Source: Ruminococcaceae bacterium UBA5391 (GTDB lineage: Bacteria > Bacillota > Clostridia > Oscillospirales > Acutalibacteraceae). From it: 39,080 nucleotides of DNA. How positions within the stretch are numbered: position 1 is the stretch's first letter; each line of letters begins with the position of its first letter. The DNA lies in assembly GCA_002410755.1 (NCBI GenBank), contig DHOL01000048.1, positions 11,225-50,304 on the forward strand, in the 5' to 3' direction. The position numbers were made by a program, and so were the translations under genes. The notes beneath the pieces are model-generated. The model did no database searches and had not been told where the DNA came from. It worked only from the letters and a program-made list of their open reading frames with translations. This document shows, in pieces, positions 16,978-24,335 of this stretch.

Positions 16978-18805
16978 CCGATATGATGTCGATGAAAAAC
17001 TGGAAACGCCATTCAATGCCGCAAACCTGAAGATGACGCTCAAATATGTGGCCCGGTACAAATGGAAACTGATTCTGGCCCTTCTGCTCAGCGCAGTCGG
17101 CAGTGTAGTCGGCCTGACCGGCCCGATGCTGATGCAGAAGGCTGTTGATGTTGCCATCCCGAAAAAAGACATGCAGGAGCTATTCCACCTTGCCTGCCTG
17201 CTTGCCGCTACAATCTTTATCAACATCATTTTTAATGCAATCCGGTCTGTCCTTGTTGCACAGGCTGGGCAGAACATTGTGCATGACATTCGGAAAGACC
17301 TGTTTGACCATTTGCAGGTGCTTCCATTTTCTTACTATGACAGCCGTCCGCACGGGAAAATCCTTGTGCGCGTCGTACACTATGTGAACGCTGTTTCCAA
17401 TGCCCTTTCCAATGGAATCCTGAACTTTATTATCGAAATTATCAACATTGTTTTCATTATTTTCTTCATGTTTAAGGTCAGCCCACCGCTCGCAGAGGTA
17501 ACAGTTTCCGGCCTCCCGCTGGTAGCTGCATTTATTCTTTTCATTAAGCCGCGCCAGCACAAGGCATGGCGGGATGTGAACAACAAAAACACAAATGTCA
17601 ATGCGTTCGTTCAGGAATCTATTGAAGGGGCACATGTTATTGAAGCTTTTGACCGTGAAAAGGAAAACGACAGAATCCTTGAGGGCCTGCTGAAAAAACG
17701 CAAAAAAAGCTGGATGCACGCAATTTATATTTCAAATTCGGTCTGGTTTACAACTGAGACGGTATCCCAGATAGTCTTCACCATGGTATATATTGCCGGT
17801 GCATATTGGATGCACCCGATGGTTTCATTTGGCGTCCTGCTGGCAATGGGCAGCTATGTTAACCGTTTTTGGCAGCCGATTATTAACCTTGCAAATATTT
17901 ACAATGACTTTGTCAATGCCATTTCTTATCTGGAGCGTATTTTTGAAACCATGAACGAACCGGCCGTTATTGAAGATAAGCCCAATGCGGTGCCGCTCCC
18001 GCCGGTCCGCGGCGAAGTGGAATTCCATGACGTCAGTTTCGGCTATGATCCGGGACAGTTAATCCTGAAGCATGTTTCGTTCTCGGCGGCACCTGGCGAA
18101 AGCATCGCACTGGTAGGCCCGACCGGTGCAGGCAAGACGACGATTGTGAGCCTGCTTTCCCGCTTCTATAATATCGACAGCGGGGAAATCCTAATTGACG
18201 GCCACAATATCATGGATGTGACGCTTCATTCCCTGCGCAGCCAAATGGGAGTTATGTTGCAGGACAGCTTTATTTTTTCCGGCACGATTGCGGATAATAT
18301 CCGTTATGGAGAGCTTGACGCGACCGAAGAAGAAGTGGAAGATGCTGCAAAACTTTTACGTGCGGACGAATTTATCCAGCGGCTTCCGAATGGTTACCAG
18401 ACAGTTGTAACAGAACGCGGCGGCGGCCTTTCACAAGGGCAGAAACAGCTCCTGGCCTTTGCGCGCACACTCCTTTCCAATCCTCGTATCCTCATTCTGG
18501 ATGAAGCCACTTCCTCGATTGATACTGCAACGGAGCAGCTAATCCAGAGGGATATCAGCCTCCTGATGAAAGGGCGTACAAGCTTTATCATTGCGCACCG
18601 TCTTTCCACCATCCGGAACTGCACACGCATTATGTATATTTCCGACGGCCAGATTAAGGAAGTCGGTTCACACGATGAGCTTATGGCTCGAAAAGGGCTA
18701 TACTATCGCCTGTATCAATCCCAGTACCGGCAGCACCCGGACAACCGTCACCTGGATAGAGTAGAGCAATCCAGTAGTAATGTGCCTGATTTTGCCAAAT
18801 ACTAA
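16970..18805 (+). CDS. ABC exporter half-transporter with canonical ATP site
   Basis: This is the 611-aa catalytic partner of the preceding gene. It has a ~25-residue polar N-terminus, six membrane helices, then the ATPase: Walker A VGPTGAGKTT, signature LSQGQKQL, Walker B LILDEATSSID and switch IIAHRLSTI. The LSQGQ signature is characteristic of this half in BmrCD/TM287-288-type pairs. The start was set at GTG 16970, with AGGTGAG 7 bases upstream, overlapping the stop of the first half. A GTG at 16958 is the alternative. A perfect 10-bp terminator follows. Confidence 0.92.
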   Translation: MRNRYDVDEKLETPFNAANLKMTLKYVARYKWKLILALLLSAVGSVVGLTGPMLMQKAVDVAIPKKDMQELFHLACLLAATIFINIIFNAIRSVLVAQAGQNIVHDIRKDLFDHLQVLPFSYYDSRPHGKILVRVVHYVNAVSNALSNGILNFIIEIINIVFIIFFMFKVSPPLAEVTVSGLPLVAAFILFIKPRQHKAWRDVNNKNTNVNAFVQESIEGAHVIEAFDREKENDRILEGLLKKRKKSWMHAIYISNSVWFTTETVSQIVFTMVYIAGAYWMHPMVSFGVLLAMGSYVNRFWQPIINLANIYNDFVNAISYLERIFETMNEPAVIEDKPNAVPLPPVRGEVEFHDVSFGYDPGQLILKHVSFSAAPGESIALVGPTGAGKTTIVSLLSRFYNIDSGEILIDGHNIMDVTLHSLRSQMGVMLQDSFIFSGTIADNIRYGELDATEEEVEDAAKLLRADEFIQRLPNGYQTVVTERGGGLSQGQKQLLAFARTLLSNPRILILDEATSSIDTATEQLIQRDISLLMKGRTSFIIAHRLSTIRNCTRIMYISDGQIKEVGSHDELMARKGLYYRLYQSQYRQHPDNRHLDRVEQSSSNVPDFAKY

Positions 18806-18812
18806 AAGAAAA

Positions 18813-18847
18813 AGCTCCCGGAACTGTTTTTTAGTCCGGGAGCTTTT
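18813..18847. terminator. Bidirectional terminator between exporter and cotJC 3' end
   Basis: AGCTCCCGGA pairs perfectly with TCCGGGAGCT, and T runs flank it on both strands. It ends the exporter operon and, on the minus strand, the cotJ transcript. Confidence 0.85.
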
Positions 18848-18852
18848 TGCTG

Positions 18853-19460
18853 CTATTTTGCAGCAATACTGCAAAAGGGGATCAGATTTCTCGCTGTGCT
18901 GCTTTGCGAGGGCTTTCCCGACTGGACGGCAGTCATCAGCGGCGCTGTGCTTTTAGCTGGCGTGGATGGCGACTGTGCAGTTCCCGCTGCTTTTCCGGAT
19001 GGTTGCGGGGAAGCGGCCTGTGTTGGGGCAGTTTGCTTTGGAGTGGCCTTCTTGGCCGGCATTTTGTCGAAGGCAGGGTTAAAAGCGTAGAAATTGCGGT
19101 CATCGAGGCTGTCTGTCACAATGCGCAGCCCTTCACCGAAACGCTGATAATGGACGACTTCACGCTCACGCAGGAAGCGGATTGCATTAAGCACGTCGGG
19201 ATCGTCAGTCATGCGCAGAATATTGTCATAAGTGCTGCGGGCTTTCTGTTCTGCTGCAAGGTCTTCATGAATATCGGTAATGGGGTCGCCCGAAACCTGA
19301 AGAGCTTGTGCACTGAAGGCGGAACCGTCTGCGTTGCAGGGGTAAACGCCGTTGCCATGGTTGACAAAATACGCGCTAAACCCGCCTTCGCGGATTTGCT
19401 TTTCCGTCAGGTTCCGTGTGAGCTGATGGACAATGGTGGCCACCATTTCAAGGTGTGCAA
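18853..19460 (-). CDS. cotJC: Spore coat protein CotJC, third (3') segment
   Basis: This encodes residues 66-267 of a CotJC/manganese-catalase-family protein and has no proper start of its own. It begins at LAHLEMVATIVHQLTRNL, directly after the 14-bp attachment core. It supplies ligands H68, E136 (in HEDLAAEQKAR) and H169 (in EREVVHYQRF). The E136-H169 spacing of 33 equals that of Lactobacillus plantarum manganese catalase (E148-H181). Residues 198-267 are a low-complexity Ala/Pro/Ser/Thr/Lys tail that CotJC of Bacillus lacks. No frameshift or stop disrupts it. The codon at its 5' end (CTT) takes its first base from the core, so joining to segment 2 is exactly in frame. An internal ATG at 19446 lacks a ribosome site and is unlikely to be used. 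Confidence 0.93.
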
Positions 19461-19474
19461 GTTCTTCTGTACCA
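19461..19474. repeat. Attachment core of element A, left copy
   Basis: The sequence is GTTCTTCTGTACCA on the plus strand, that is TGGTACAGAAGAAC on the coding strand. It is identical to 22340-22353. In CotJC it encodes Gly-Thr-Glu-Glu, the conserved metal-ligand stretch. It lies 8 bp from the recombinase stop codon. Confidence 0.88.
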
Positions 19475-19482
19475 TAGCATTG

Positions 19483-21066
19483 TCAGTGATCTGTGCTGCT
19501 TTTGGGGAGTTTTGGATACAGAATCAGTTCAAAGTCATCTGGCTGCCCGTGCCAGCGTCCATTTGTTTTCTTTGTGTAAATCACTTTTTCTACAACAGAT
19601 TTCAGCAGCGCATTTTTTTCTGCGGGGGATTTTGCCTCTGTGTATTGTTCCAAAACCTGTCCGACCTTTGGAATCATGGGATTCTGGTTCTTTAGCCCGT
19701 CCTGCCTGACCTTGTCTTCTAACTCTAAAATATTGCCCTGTACGTCTTCAATTTTCTGGCTGACAGCCTGAATACGCTTGCGGAAAACTTCTGCCGTGTA
19801 GATACCCCTTTCGAGCAGACCGTAAATGCTGTTTTTCTGCCTTTGAAGGTTGAAAAGTTCTCCCTGTGCAAGCCGGAGGGACTGTTGTAAACTGGCTGTT
19901 ACGGATGCAGCATGGGATTCCCCATGGAACGAAAGCTTATAATTGCCAAGCCACTCATGGAGCGACTTCAGGATGCAGGTTTCCACACATTCGAGCCGGG
20001 AGCTAATATTATTGCAGGAAGCGGCAGGGCACATCAGAATATCCGAGCCGTTCCGGTCCGCACAGGGCCTGCGAATCATTTTCCTGCCGCAGATGCCGCA
20101 TACAACAAGGCCGGAAAGTGGATTTTTCATTTCGCGCCCCTCCGGGGGCGGGTGCGGTCCGTGCTCCTTAAGGCGTTCCTGAACAGTGCCCCATGTGGCA
20201 GAGTCAATCAGCGGTTCCTGTAAGCCGTCGGCTACAACCCAGTCTGCCGATTTTGTCCGCGGCCTTTTTTTAACAATGCGGCCATCCGCCATCGCTTTCC
20301 GGAGTGGGCGGGAATTCCATCTGATTTTCCCGATATAAACCGGATTCCGAAGCATTTGCCGTATACTTGCGTTTCCCCATGCGTCCCCTTCATAAGGCGG
20401 TATCTTTAAATCATTTAAGCGGCGCGCAATCTTTGAAATTCCCATACGGTGTACGGTGCCTCCGGACTGTTCCCCATAGGCGTACCAGCCAAAAATTGCT
20501 TTGACAACCGGTGACTGCACCGGATTTGGGACAAGCGTAAAACCCTTGTCATGCTCCAGCTTTTTGCGTAGGTATCCATATGGCGGTTTGCTTCCTACAT
20601 ATTTTCCTTCTTTTACGGAAGCAATGCGCCCCCGCTGAAGCCGGCGGTTTATTGTCTTATATTCACGCCGGCTCATAAAGAGGCCGAATTCAAAATATTC
20701 TTCATCATATTCATTATCAGGATCGTAAATTTTTGCAGGAGTAATGATTTTTGTCTCACTCAACTGAAAGGCTTGCGCAACAATGCCCTGGTCGATGGTG
20801 TCGCCACGTGCAAGACGTTCCACTTCCATGACAAGTACGCCTTCCCATGCGCCCTTCTCTACGTCGGTGAGGAGTTGTTGCATGACAGGCCGTGCTGCAA
20901 TCGTTTCACCGGAGACAATTTCACGGTAAATGTAGGTGATATCCAGCTTCATCTTTTTTCCGAGCTCCAAAAGGGCATGTTCATGCCGGGCAAGCGTCTC
21001 ACCTTCACCGCGCGCTTCCGCTTCTGCATCGGCGCGGGATTTGCGTAGGTACAGACAATAGGACAT
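19483..21066 (-). CDS. Large serine recombinase of element A
   Basis: This is a 527-aa site-specific recombinase. The N-terminal resolvase domain (residues 1-150) has catalytic S10 in LYLRKSRAD and the arginine region VERLARGD. The Recombinase domain follows, with the signature MLRNPVYIGKIRWNSRPLR. A zinc ribbon (VVCGICGRKM plus two later Cys) and a C-terminal coiled coil (~420-490) complete the family architecture. ATG 21066 was chosen because AAGGGAG lies 9 bases upstream; an in-frame ATG at 21138 lacks a site. It is on the same strand as cotJ, and its stop is 8 bp from the attachment core. It differs clearly from the element B recombinase, so the two elements probably have separate specificities. 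Confidence 0.95.
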   Translation of the reverse strand: MSYCLYLRKSRADAEAEARGEGETLARHEHALLELGKKMKLDITYIYREIVSGETIAARPVMQQLLTDVEKGAWEGVLVMEVERLARGDTIDQGIVAQAFQLSETKIITPAKIYDPDNEYDEEYFEFGLFMSRREYKTINRRLQRGRIASVKEGKYVGSKPPYGYLRKKLEHDKGFTLVPNPVQSPVVKAIFGWYAYGEQSGGTVHRMGISKIARRLNDLKIPPYEGDAWGNASIRQMLRNPVYIGKIRWNSRPLRKAMADGRIVKKRPRTKSADWVVADGLQEPLIDSATWGTVQERLKEHGPHPPPEGREMKNPLSGLVVCGICGRKMIRRPCADRNGSDILMCPAASCNNISSRLECVETCILKSLHEWLGNYKLSFHGESHAASVTASLQQSLRLAQGELFNLQRQKNSIYGLLERGIYTAEVFRKRIQAVSQKIEDVQGNILELEDKVRQDGLKNQNPMIPKVGQVLEQYTEAKSPAEKNALLKSVVEKVIYTKKTNGRWHGQPDDFELILYPKLPKSSTDH

Positions 21067-21266
21067 GTAGCTCATCTCCCTTGTGTGGTTTGCCGGGTAT
21101 CGGAAAATGCCGATATTCCACCTGCCCGGCAATTCCATACCATCTTTTATTCAGTTTTATGCCGAAATAGTACGCTGCTGAAAAATGGCCTGCAATTAAG
21201 CTGCGGGCGGAGAGCAATGAATAGGACGATCCGTCATTTGAGTAAAGATAGGATGAGGTGGTAGAG

Positions 21267-21488
21267 GTGCTTGCCAAAATTCCGGTTGCAGGAAACATCG
21301 TGGGGGACTGCTGCATTGGGGCTGCCCATATTTTAATCAGCGATGCGGCTTATATAGGGAAAAGCAGGAAAGAATTTCAAAATGTGCTGGATGAAGCAGC
21401 TCAGGCGTCTTGGAATATCCTCGTGCACAGACGGGAACAGGGGGACTTAAAAAATAAGAGTCTGAACTTTTCAGAGCAGGTGGGATAG
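21267..21488 (+). CDS. Small protein divergent from recombinase A
   Basis: This is a 73-residue protein of unknown family (starts VLAKIPVAGNIVGDCCIGAA, with a DAAYIGKS segment and a helical C-terminus EFQNVLDEAAQASWNIL). GAGGTGG (21254-21260) precedes GTG 21267; GTG 21258 is an alternative start. It is soluble, has no HTH that I can see, and is divergent from the recombinase with a 200-bp gap. Element B has a similarly placed small plus-strand gene. By analogy with SprB, the directionality factor of SPbeta, a role in excision control is possible but not shown by sequence. Confidence 0.55.
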   Translation: MLAKIPVAGNIVGDCCIGAAHILISDAAYIGKSRKEFQNVLDEAAQASWNILVHRREQGDLKNKSLNFSEQVG

Positions 21489-21849
21489 AGGGTTCTTCTC
21501 TGTGGGGGGAGAGAACAAAAATGCCTTACAGTGCCGAATAAAAAAAGTGCCGCCCATTTCTGGGTGGCTGAAAAGGAACATCAATTTTTCACAAAACTAG
21601 TTTAACAGGAAATTATGGAAACTTCAAATCCAATTTGTTCCATAAATATTGGATAATATTGTTACATTGATCTTTGATTTATGAAAAGACATATGCTAAA
21701 AGCTGGGAATATTTTTACAGAGAGTAATATTACTTATGTTTTCAACATTTTCAACTGGCTTTTCAACATCTTGCTGTTGACAATTTGCAATAAACTATAT
21801 CAGGGATTCTCCGCAGGAATGCCTTGTATCAAAAAGCGAGTAGATCCCT
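21489..21849. other. AT-rich non-coding part of element A
   Basis: No supported gene. A GCCGCCCA/TGGGTGGC hairpin (21549-21568) has a T run on the minus strand, and TCCAAT/ATTGGA forms a wide inverted repeat near 21630-21655. The 147-codon plus-strand reading frame from 21681 has no ribosome site and overlaps the well-signalled Cys-rich gene on the other strand. Confidence 0.4.
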
Positions 21850-21858
21850 CTACTCGCT
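21831..21858 (-). terminator. Terminator of the Cys-rich gene
   Basis: On the minus strand AGCGAGTAGA pairs perfectly with TCTACTCGCT around GGGA and is followed by TTTTT. The stop codon of the Cys-rich gene lies in the stem. Confidence 0.85.
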
Positions 21859-22059
21859 CTCTTGGTTTGGCTGGCCCAGACAATCTTTTCCTTCGCCTTT
21901 TTTCCCTGAGAAGTTGTCACACAGGCAGCACTTGGAATTGCCGCAAGCAGAATTTTCGCATGTCTTTGACGAAGAGCCGTCTGGGAAATATGAAAATTGA
22001 ATCGGCACATATCTCTTTACAAATGTACAGTATTTCCCAATCCGCTTTTCATTGCTCAT
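21850..22059 (-). CDS. Cys-rich small protein of element A
   Basis: This is a 69-residue protein (begins MSNEKRIGKYCTFVKRYVPI) with seven cysteines. Most lie in the block CENSACGNSKCCLCDNF, suggesting a metal-binding or disulfide-stabilised fold. No family is recognised. It has the best ribosome site in the element, AAGGAGG 7 bases before the ATG. It also has an extended -10 (TGATATAAT; TATAAT at 22086-22081, minus) and a perfect terminator, so it is an independent, well-expressed unit. It is transcribed towards the recombinase but terminates before it. It could be cargo or a recombination accessory factor. Confidence 0.7.
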   Translation of the reverse strand: MSNEKRIGKYCTFVKRYVPIQFSYFPDGSSSKTCENSACGNSKCCLCDNFSGKKGEGKDCLGQPNQESE

Positions 22060-22339
22060 GCTTTAACCTCCTTTTTATTTATTATATCACAATCCTGTTA
22101 AAGTATCTAACTTTGATATTTTAGTAAAGCCTGTTATAAATGTACCACTTTTCTGGGAATGCGGCTAAAAAACGTCGGAGCCTCCTGCCGCAAGTGCCTC
22201 CAGTCGGAAAAGTGCTGAACAGTATACCTTTCAGAACAATAGCTGCATTGGTGTTTATAAGGTCTGTCCCATGCGGCCTTAAAATGCTGCCGTATCCTTA
22301 ATCGCAGGCACTGTTTTCACTGACCATATTAAGGCTCAG
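22060..22339. other. Promoter region and right end of element A
   Basis: This holds the minus-strand -10 of the Cys-rich gene (22081-22086). The remaining ~200 bp up to the attachment core shows no supported gene and presumably contains recombinase arm sites flanking the core. Confidence 0.4.
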
Positions 22340-22353
22340 GTTCTTCTGTACCA
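22340..22353. repeat. Attachment core of element A, right copy
   Basis: GTTCTTCTGTACCA on the plus strand, identical over 14 bp to 19461-19474. On the cotJC side it continues the reading frame (DIGTEE). On the element side the frame runs into a stop after three codons (PEP then TAA). Confidence 0.88.
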
Positions 22354-22439
22354 ATATCGGTCAGAATAGCTTTCATTTCAGGATAAGGCATACTGTAACG
22401 CTGGCTGAGATAACGCAGGGAAGCGCCAATCTCGCCGTC
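22340..22439 (-). CDS. cotJC: Spore coat protein CotJC, second (middle) segment
   Basis: One hundred bases encode residues 33-65 plus one base of codon 66. The translation runs from DGEIGASLRYLSQRYSM to ILTDIGTEE. This is the highly conserved centre of the CotJC/manganese-catalase family and carries ligands E35 and E65. It is stranded between element A (low-coordinate side) and element B (high-coordinate side) and has no start, ribosome site or stop of its own. It is in frame with segment 1 through GGT-GGG-CCA and with segment 3 through the 14-bp core. The absence of any mutation in such a short isolated exon argues for recent insertion or continuing selection. Confidence 0.93.
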
Positions 22440-22448
22440 TGGCCCACC
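22440..22448. repeat. Attachment core of element B, left copy
   Basis: TGGCCCACC on the plus strand (GGTGGGCCA on the coding strand), encoding Gly-Gly-Pro of the conserved YGGPDGE motif. It is identical to 30679-30687. The surrounding 14 bases match at 12 positions. Confidence 0.8.
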
Positions 22449-22467
22449 ATATGGCAATTTGTTATCA

Positions 22468-23901
22468 TTACAGATAGTAAAAGATTTCCACCTGATTTTT
22501 TTCCCGGTCAAAGACGATTTTATCAATAAATGACCGGAGGACAATATTTTTTTGCTCGGCGCTGATTTTTGGGCTGCGCAGCAGCGCAACCATCTCAACC
22601 TGCTGCGCAGGGAAATTCCCTGTGGCCGCAGGCTGTGGCTGTGCGTTTTGCAAAGACTTTTCGCTCTTTAGCTTTTTAATCTGGCTTAGTATTTTCTGTT
22701 TGTTTGCCTGGTATTCCTTCAGGGTGTCGGCGCCCTCTGCATAGGCTTCTTTTACACGGGACAGCTTTTGTTGTTCCCGGGAAATCTGCTTTTTTATGAT
22801 TTCAGAATAGCAGTCTGCTTTGGGGAACTGTTTCTGAGTAAAGATAAAATTATTTGACTTCAGATTTGCTTCAATGGAGGCTAAGACCATTCCTTCAAGC
22901 CTTCTAATCAGGATTCCGTGTGACTCGCTGCACTCCCCATGGGCATACCCAGTGCACTGCATGGAATTTTCTCCGCTTTTGCAGAGGGTGCTTCCGCAGC
23001 TGCTGCACTTTACAAGGCCTTGCAGCATAATTGTGGCCGGCTTTTTACGACCGGAACTCTTCCCGTACATCAATTTATTTTTGGCCAGCATCTCCTGGGC
23101 TTTTTTCCAAGTTTCATCGTCCAGGAGATGTTTGTGACCGCTGTCGGTAACAATAAGATTTGGATCGTCGAAGTTCCTGCACGTTTTGTGCTTCGGATTC
23201 CAGCGGATTTTACCAATATAGACTGGATTTCTCAGGACATATTCAACGGTCCGGCTTTCCCAGCAGCCGCCGCGCTTTGTTTTGATTCCCATGGCGTTCA
23301 GTTGTGCGGCAATGGCACGGCAGCCCATGCCGCTGATGTAGCTGTCAAAAATCATTTTTACAAATGGAGCGGTTTCAGGATCAGCATAGTATTTTTTATC
23401 CTGAATCAAATAACCAAAAGCCGGTGCTGTGACCGGCTCCCCACGGATAACTTTTTCGCTCATGCCACGCCGGACTTCCTCAGCCAGGTTGATGCTGTAA
23501 TATTCGTCCATGGCCTCTATCATGGCTTCCACAAGAATGGACATTTTGCTGTCCCCAACCGGCTCTGTGACAGATACGACTTCAATTCCGCACTGCTTGC
23601 GCAGCATGGATTTATAAACAATGCTGTCCTGCCGGTTCCGCGCGAAGCGGGAAAATTTCCAGACAATAATTACGTCAAAAGGCCTTGGCTTCCTTTCAGC
23701 AGTGCCAATCATCCGCATAAACTCCGGACGCTTCTTTGCTGCTTTTCCACTGATGCCTTCATCCTCCCGAAAAATAAATTCCTTCGGTAATATCATGTCG
23801 TTCTTTTCAGCATATTCCTGAATTTTTTCCAGTTGGCTGTCCGGGCTGTACTCCAACTGGTCGTTGGTTGAGACACGAATATAAGCGGCTGCAGTTTTCA
23901 T
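22468..23901 (-). CDS. Large serine recombinase of element B
   Basis: This is a 477-aa recombinase. The resolvase domain has catalytic S11 in AAAYIRVSTND and the arginine region WKFSRFARNRQDS. The Recombinase domain contains VLRNPVYIGKIRWNPKHK. The zinc ribbon has KCSSCGSTL with a later Cys pair, and a coiled coil spans ~365-420. The stop codon lies 19 bp from attachment core B. No good ribosome site precedes ATG 23901; instead the start overlaps the stop of a 34-codon ORF (ATGA), suggesting translational coupling. It shares only family motifs with recombinase A. Confidence 0.95.
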   Translation of the reverse strand: MKTAAAYIRVSTNDQLEYSPDSQLEKIQEYAEKNDMILPKEFIFREDEGISGKAAKKRPEFMRMIGTAERKPRPFDVIIVWKFSRFARNRQDSIVYKSMLRKQCGIEVVSVTEPVGDSKMSILVEAMIEAMDEYYSINLAEEVRRGMSEKVIRGEPVTAPAFGYLIQDKKYYADPETAPFVKMIFDSYISGMGCRAIAAQLNAMGIKTKRGGCWESRTVEYVLRNPVYIGKIRWNPKHKTCRNFDDPNLIVTDSGHKHLLDDETWKKAQEMLAKNKLMYGKSSGRKKPATIMLQGLVKCSSCGSTLCKSGENSMQCTGYAHGECSESHGILIRRLEGMVLASIEANLKSNNFIFTQKQFPKADCYSEIIKKQISREQQKLSRVKEAYAEGADTLKEYQANKQKILSQIKKLKSEKSLQNAQPQPAATGNFPAQQVEMVALLRSPKISAEQKNIVLRSFIDKIVFDREKNQVEIFYYL

Positions 23902-24002
23902 GGCTTTAGCTCACACTCCCCGCTTATTCCATATATTTCCGCTTTTATCGGCAGTTCGTTCAGAGTTATGATTCGGGGCGGTTTACTTATGCGCCTTAGC
24001 AT
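23898..24002 (-). CDS. 34-codon ORF coupled to recombinase B
   Basis: This short ORF (begins MLRRISKPPRIITLNELPIK) ends in a TGA that overlaps the ATG of recombinase B. The recombinase has no clear ribosome site, so translation of this ORF may be needed to start it. Its own ribosome site is weak. The sequence looks protein-like (LNELPIKAEIYGISGE) rather than random. It could be a leader peptide or a small recombination factor. Function unknown. Confidence 0.4.
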   Translation of the reverse strand: MLRRISKPPRIITLNELPIKAEIYGISGECELKP

Positions 24003-24086
24003 ACTTTAAATTGCAGCAGAAAAGCGGTTCAGGGACATCATAGGACAATTCATATCAGGAATAGACTTAAAACTGAGGTGAGCCAT

Positions 24087-24323
24087 ATGGCAGCAAAGGA
24101 ACCGTTTACATTTACTGCGGTCAGCTACATAACGGATCAGTCTGGAAGCGGAAAAACGGTCTGCCGGGAAAAAATTATCTTTGAGCAGATTCTTTCCCCG
24201 GAGGATAACTGTCAATTCAAACCGGTCAGGCGCACCGTTTATATGTCAGAAGAGGAACAGACCAAGTGCGATAAGAAAATGATGAAGCATGTGGAGGCAA
24301 ATTTAGCGCAGAAACGTTTGTAA
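24087..24323 (+). CDS. Small protein divergent from recombinase B
   Basis: This is a 78-residue soluble protein (begins MAAKEPFTFTAVSYITDQSG) with a basic, helical C-terminus containing TVYMSEEEQTKCDKKMMKH. GAGGTGA lies 5 bases before ATG 24087; a GTG at 24078 is an alternative. No family was recognised. Its position, divergent from and directly upstream of the recombinase, mirrors the 73-aa gene of element A, though the two sequences are not similar. Candidate recombination directionality or regulatory factor by position only. Confidence 0.55.
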   Translation: MAAKEPFTFTAVSYITDQSGSGKTVCREKIIFEQILSPEDNCQFKPVRRTVYMSEEEQTKCDKKMMKHVEANLAQKRL

Positions 24324-24335
24324 CGGAGGAAAAAC

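Larger units (their letters stand above)
19461..22353. mobile_element. Element A: 2.9-kb serine-recombinase element inside cotJC
   Basis: The element is bounded by the 14-bp direct repeats at 19461-19474 and 22340-22353, giving an excisable circle of 2879 bp. It carries a large serine recombinase (minus), a divergent 73-aa gene and a Cys-rich 69-aa gene. The non-recombinase part (21490-22140) is visibly more AT-rich than the flanking genes, a sign of separate origin. It separates cotJC codon 65 from codon 66. Removal restores an open cotJC frame. Confidence 0.9.

Noticed and set aside
18853..19446. Calling the 197-codon frame a complete manganese catalase starting at ATG 19446
   Set aside because: It lacks the first 70 residues including E35, E65 and H68, has no ribosome site, and the missing residues are found in two upstream segments.
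21681..22124. 147-codon plus-strand reading frame in element A
   Set aside because: It has no ribosome site, an odd composition, and overlaps on the opposite strand a gene with a consensus ribosome site, promoter and terminator.
22447..24092. 10-bp repeat CCATATGGCA at 22447-22456 and 24083-24092 as the ends of element B
   Set aside because: The sequence beyond the second copy does not encode the CotJC N-terminus (a stop lies a few codons away). The true N-terminus is next to cotJB at 30774, with a matching core at 30679.
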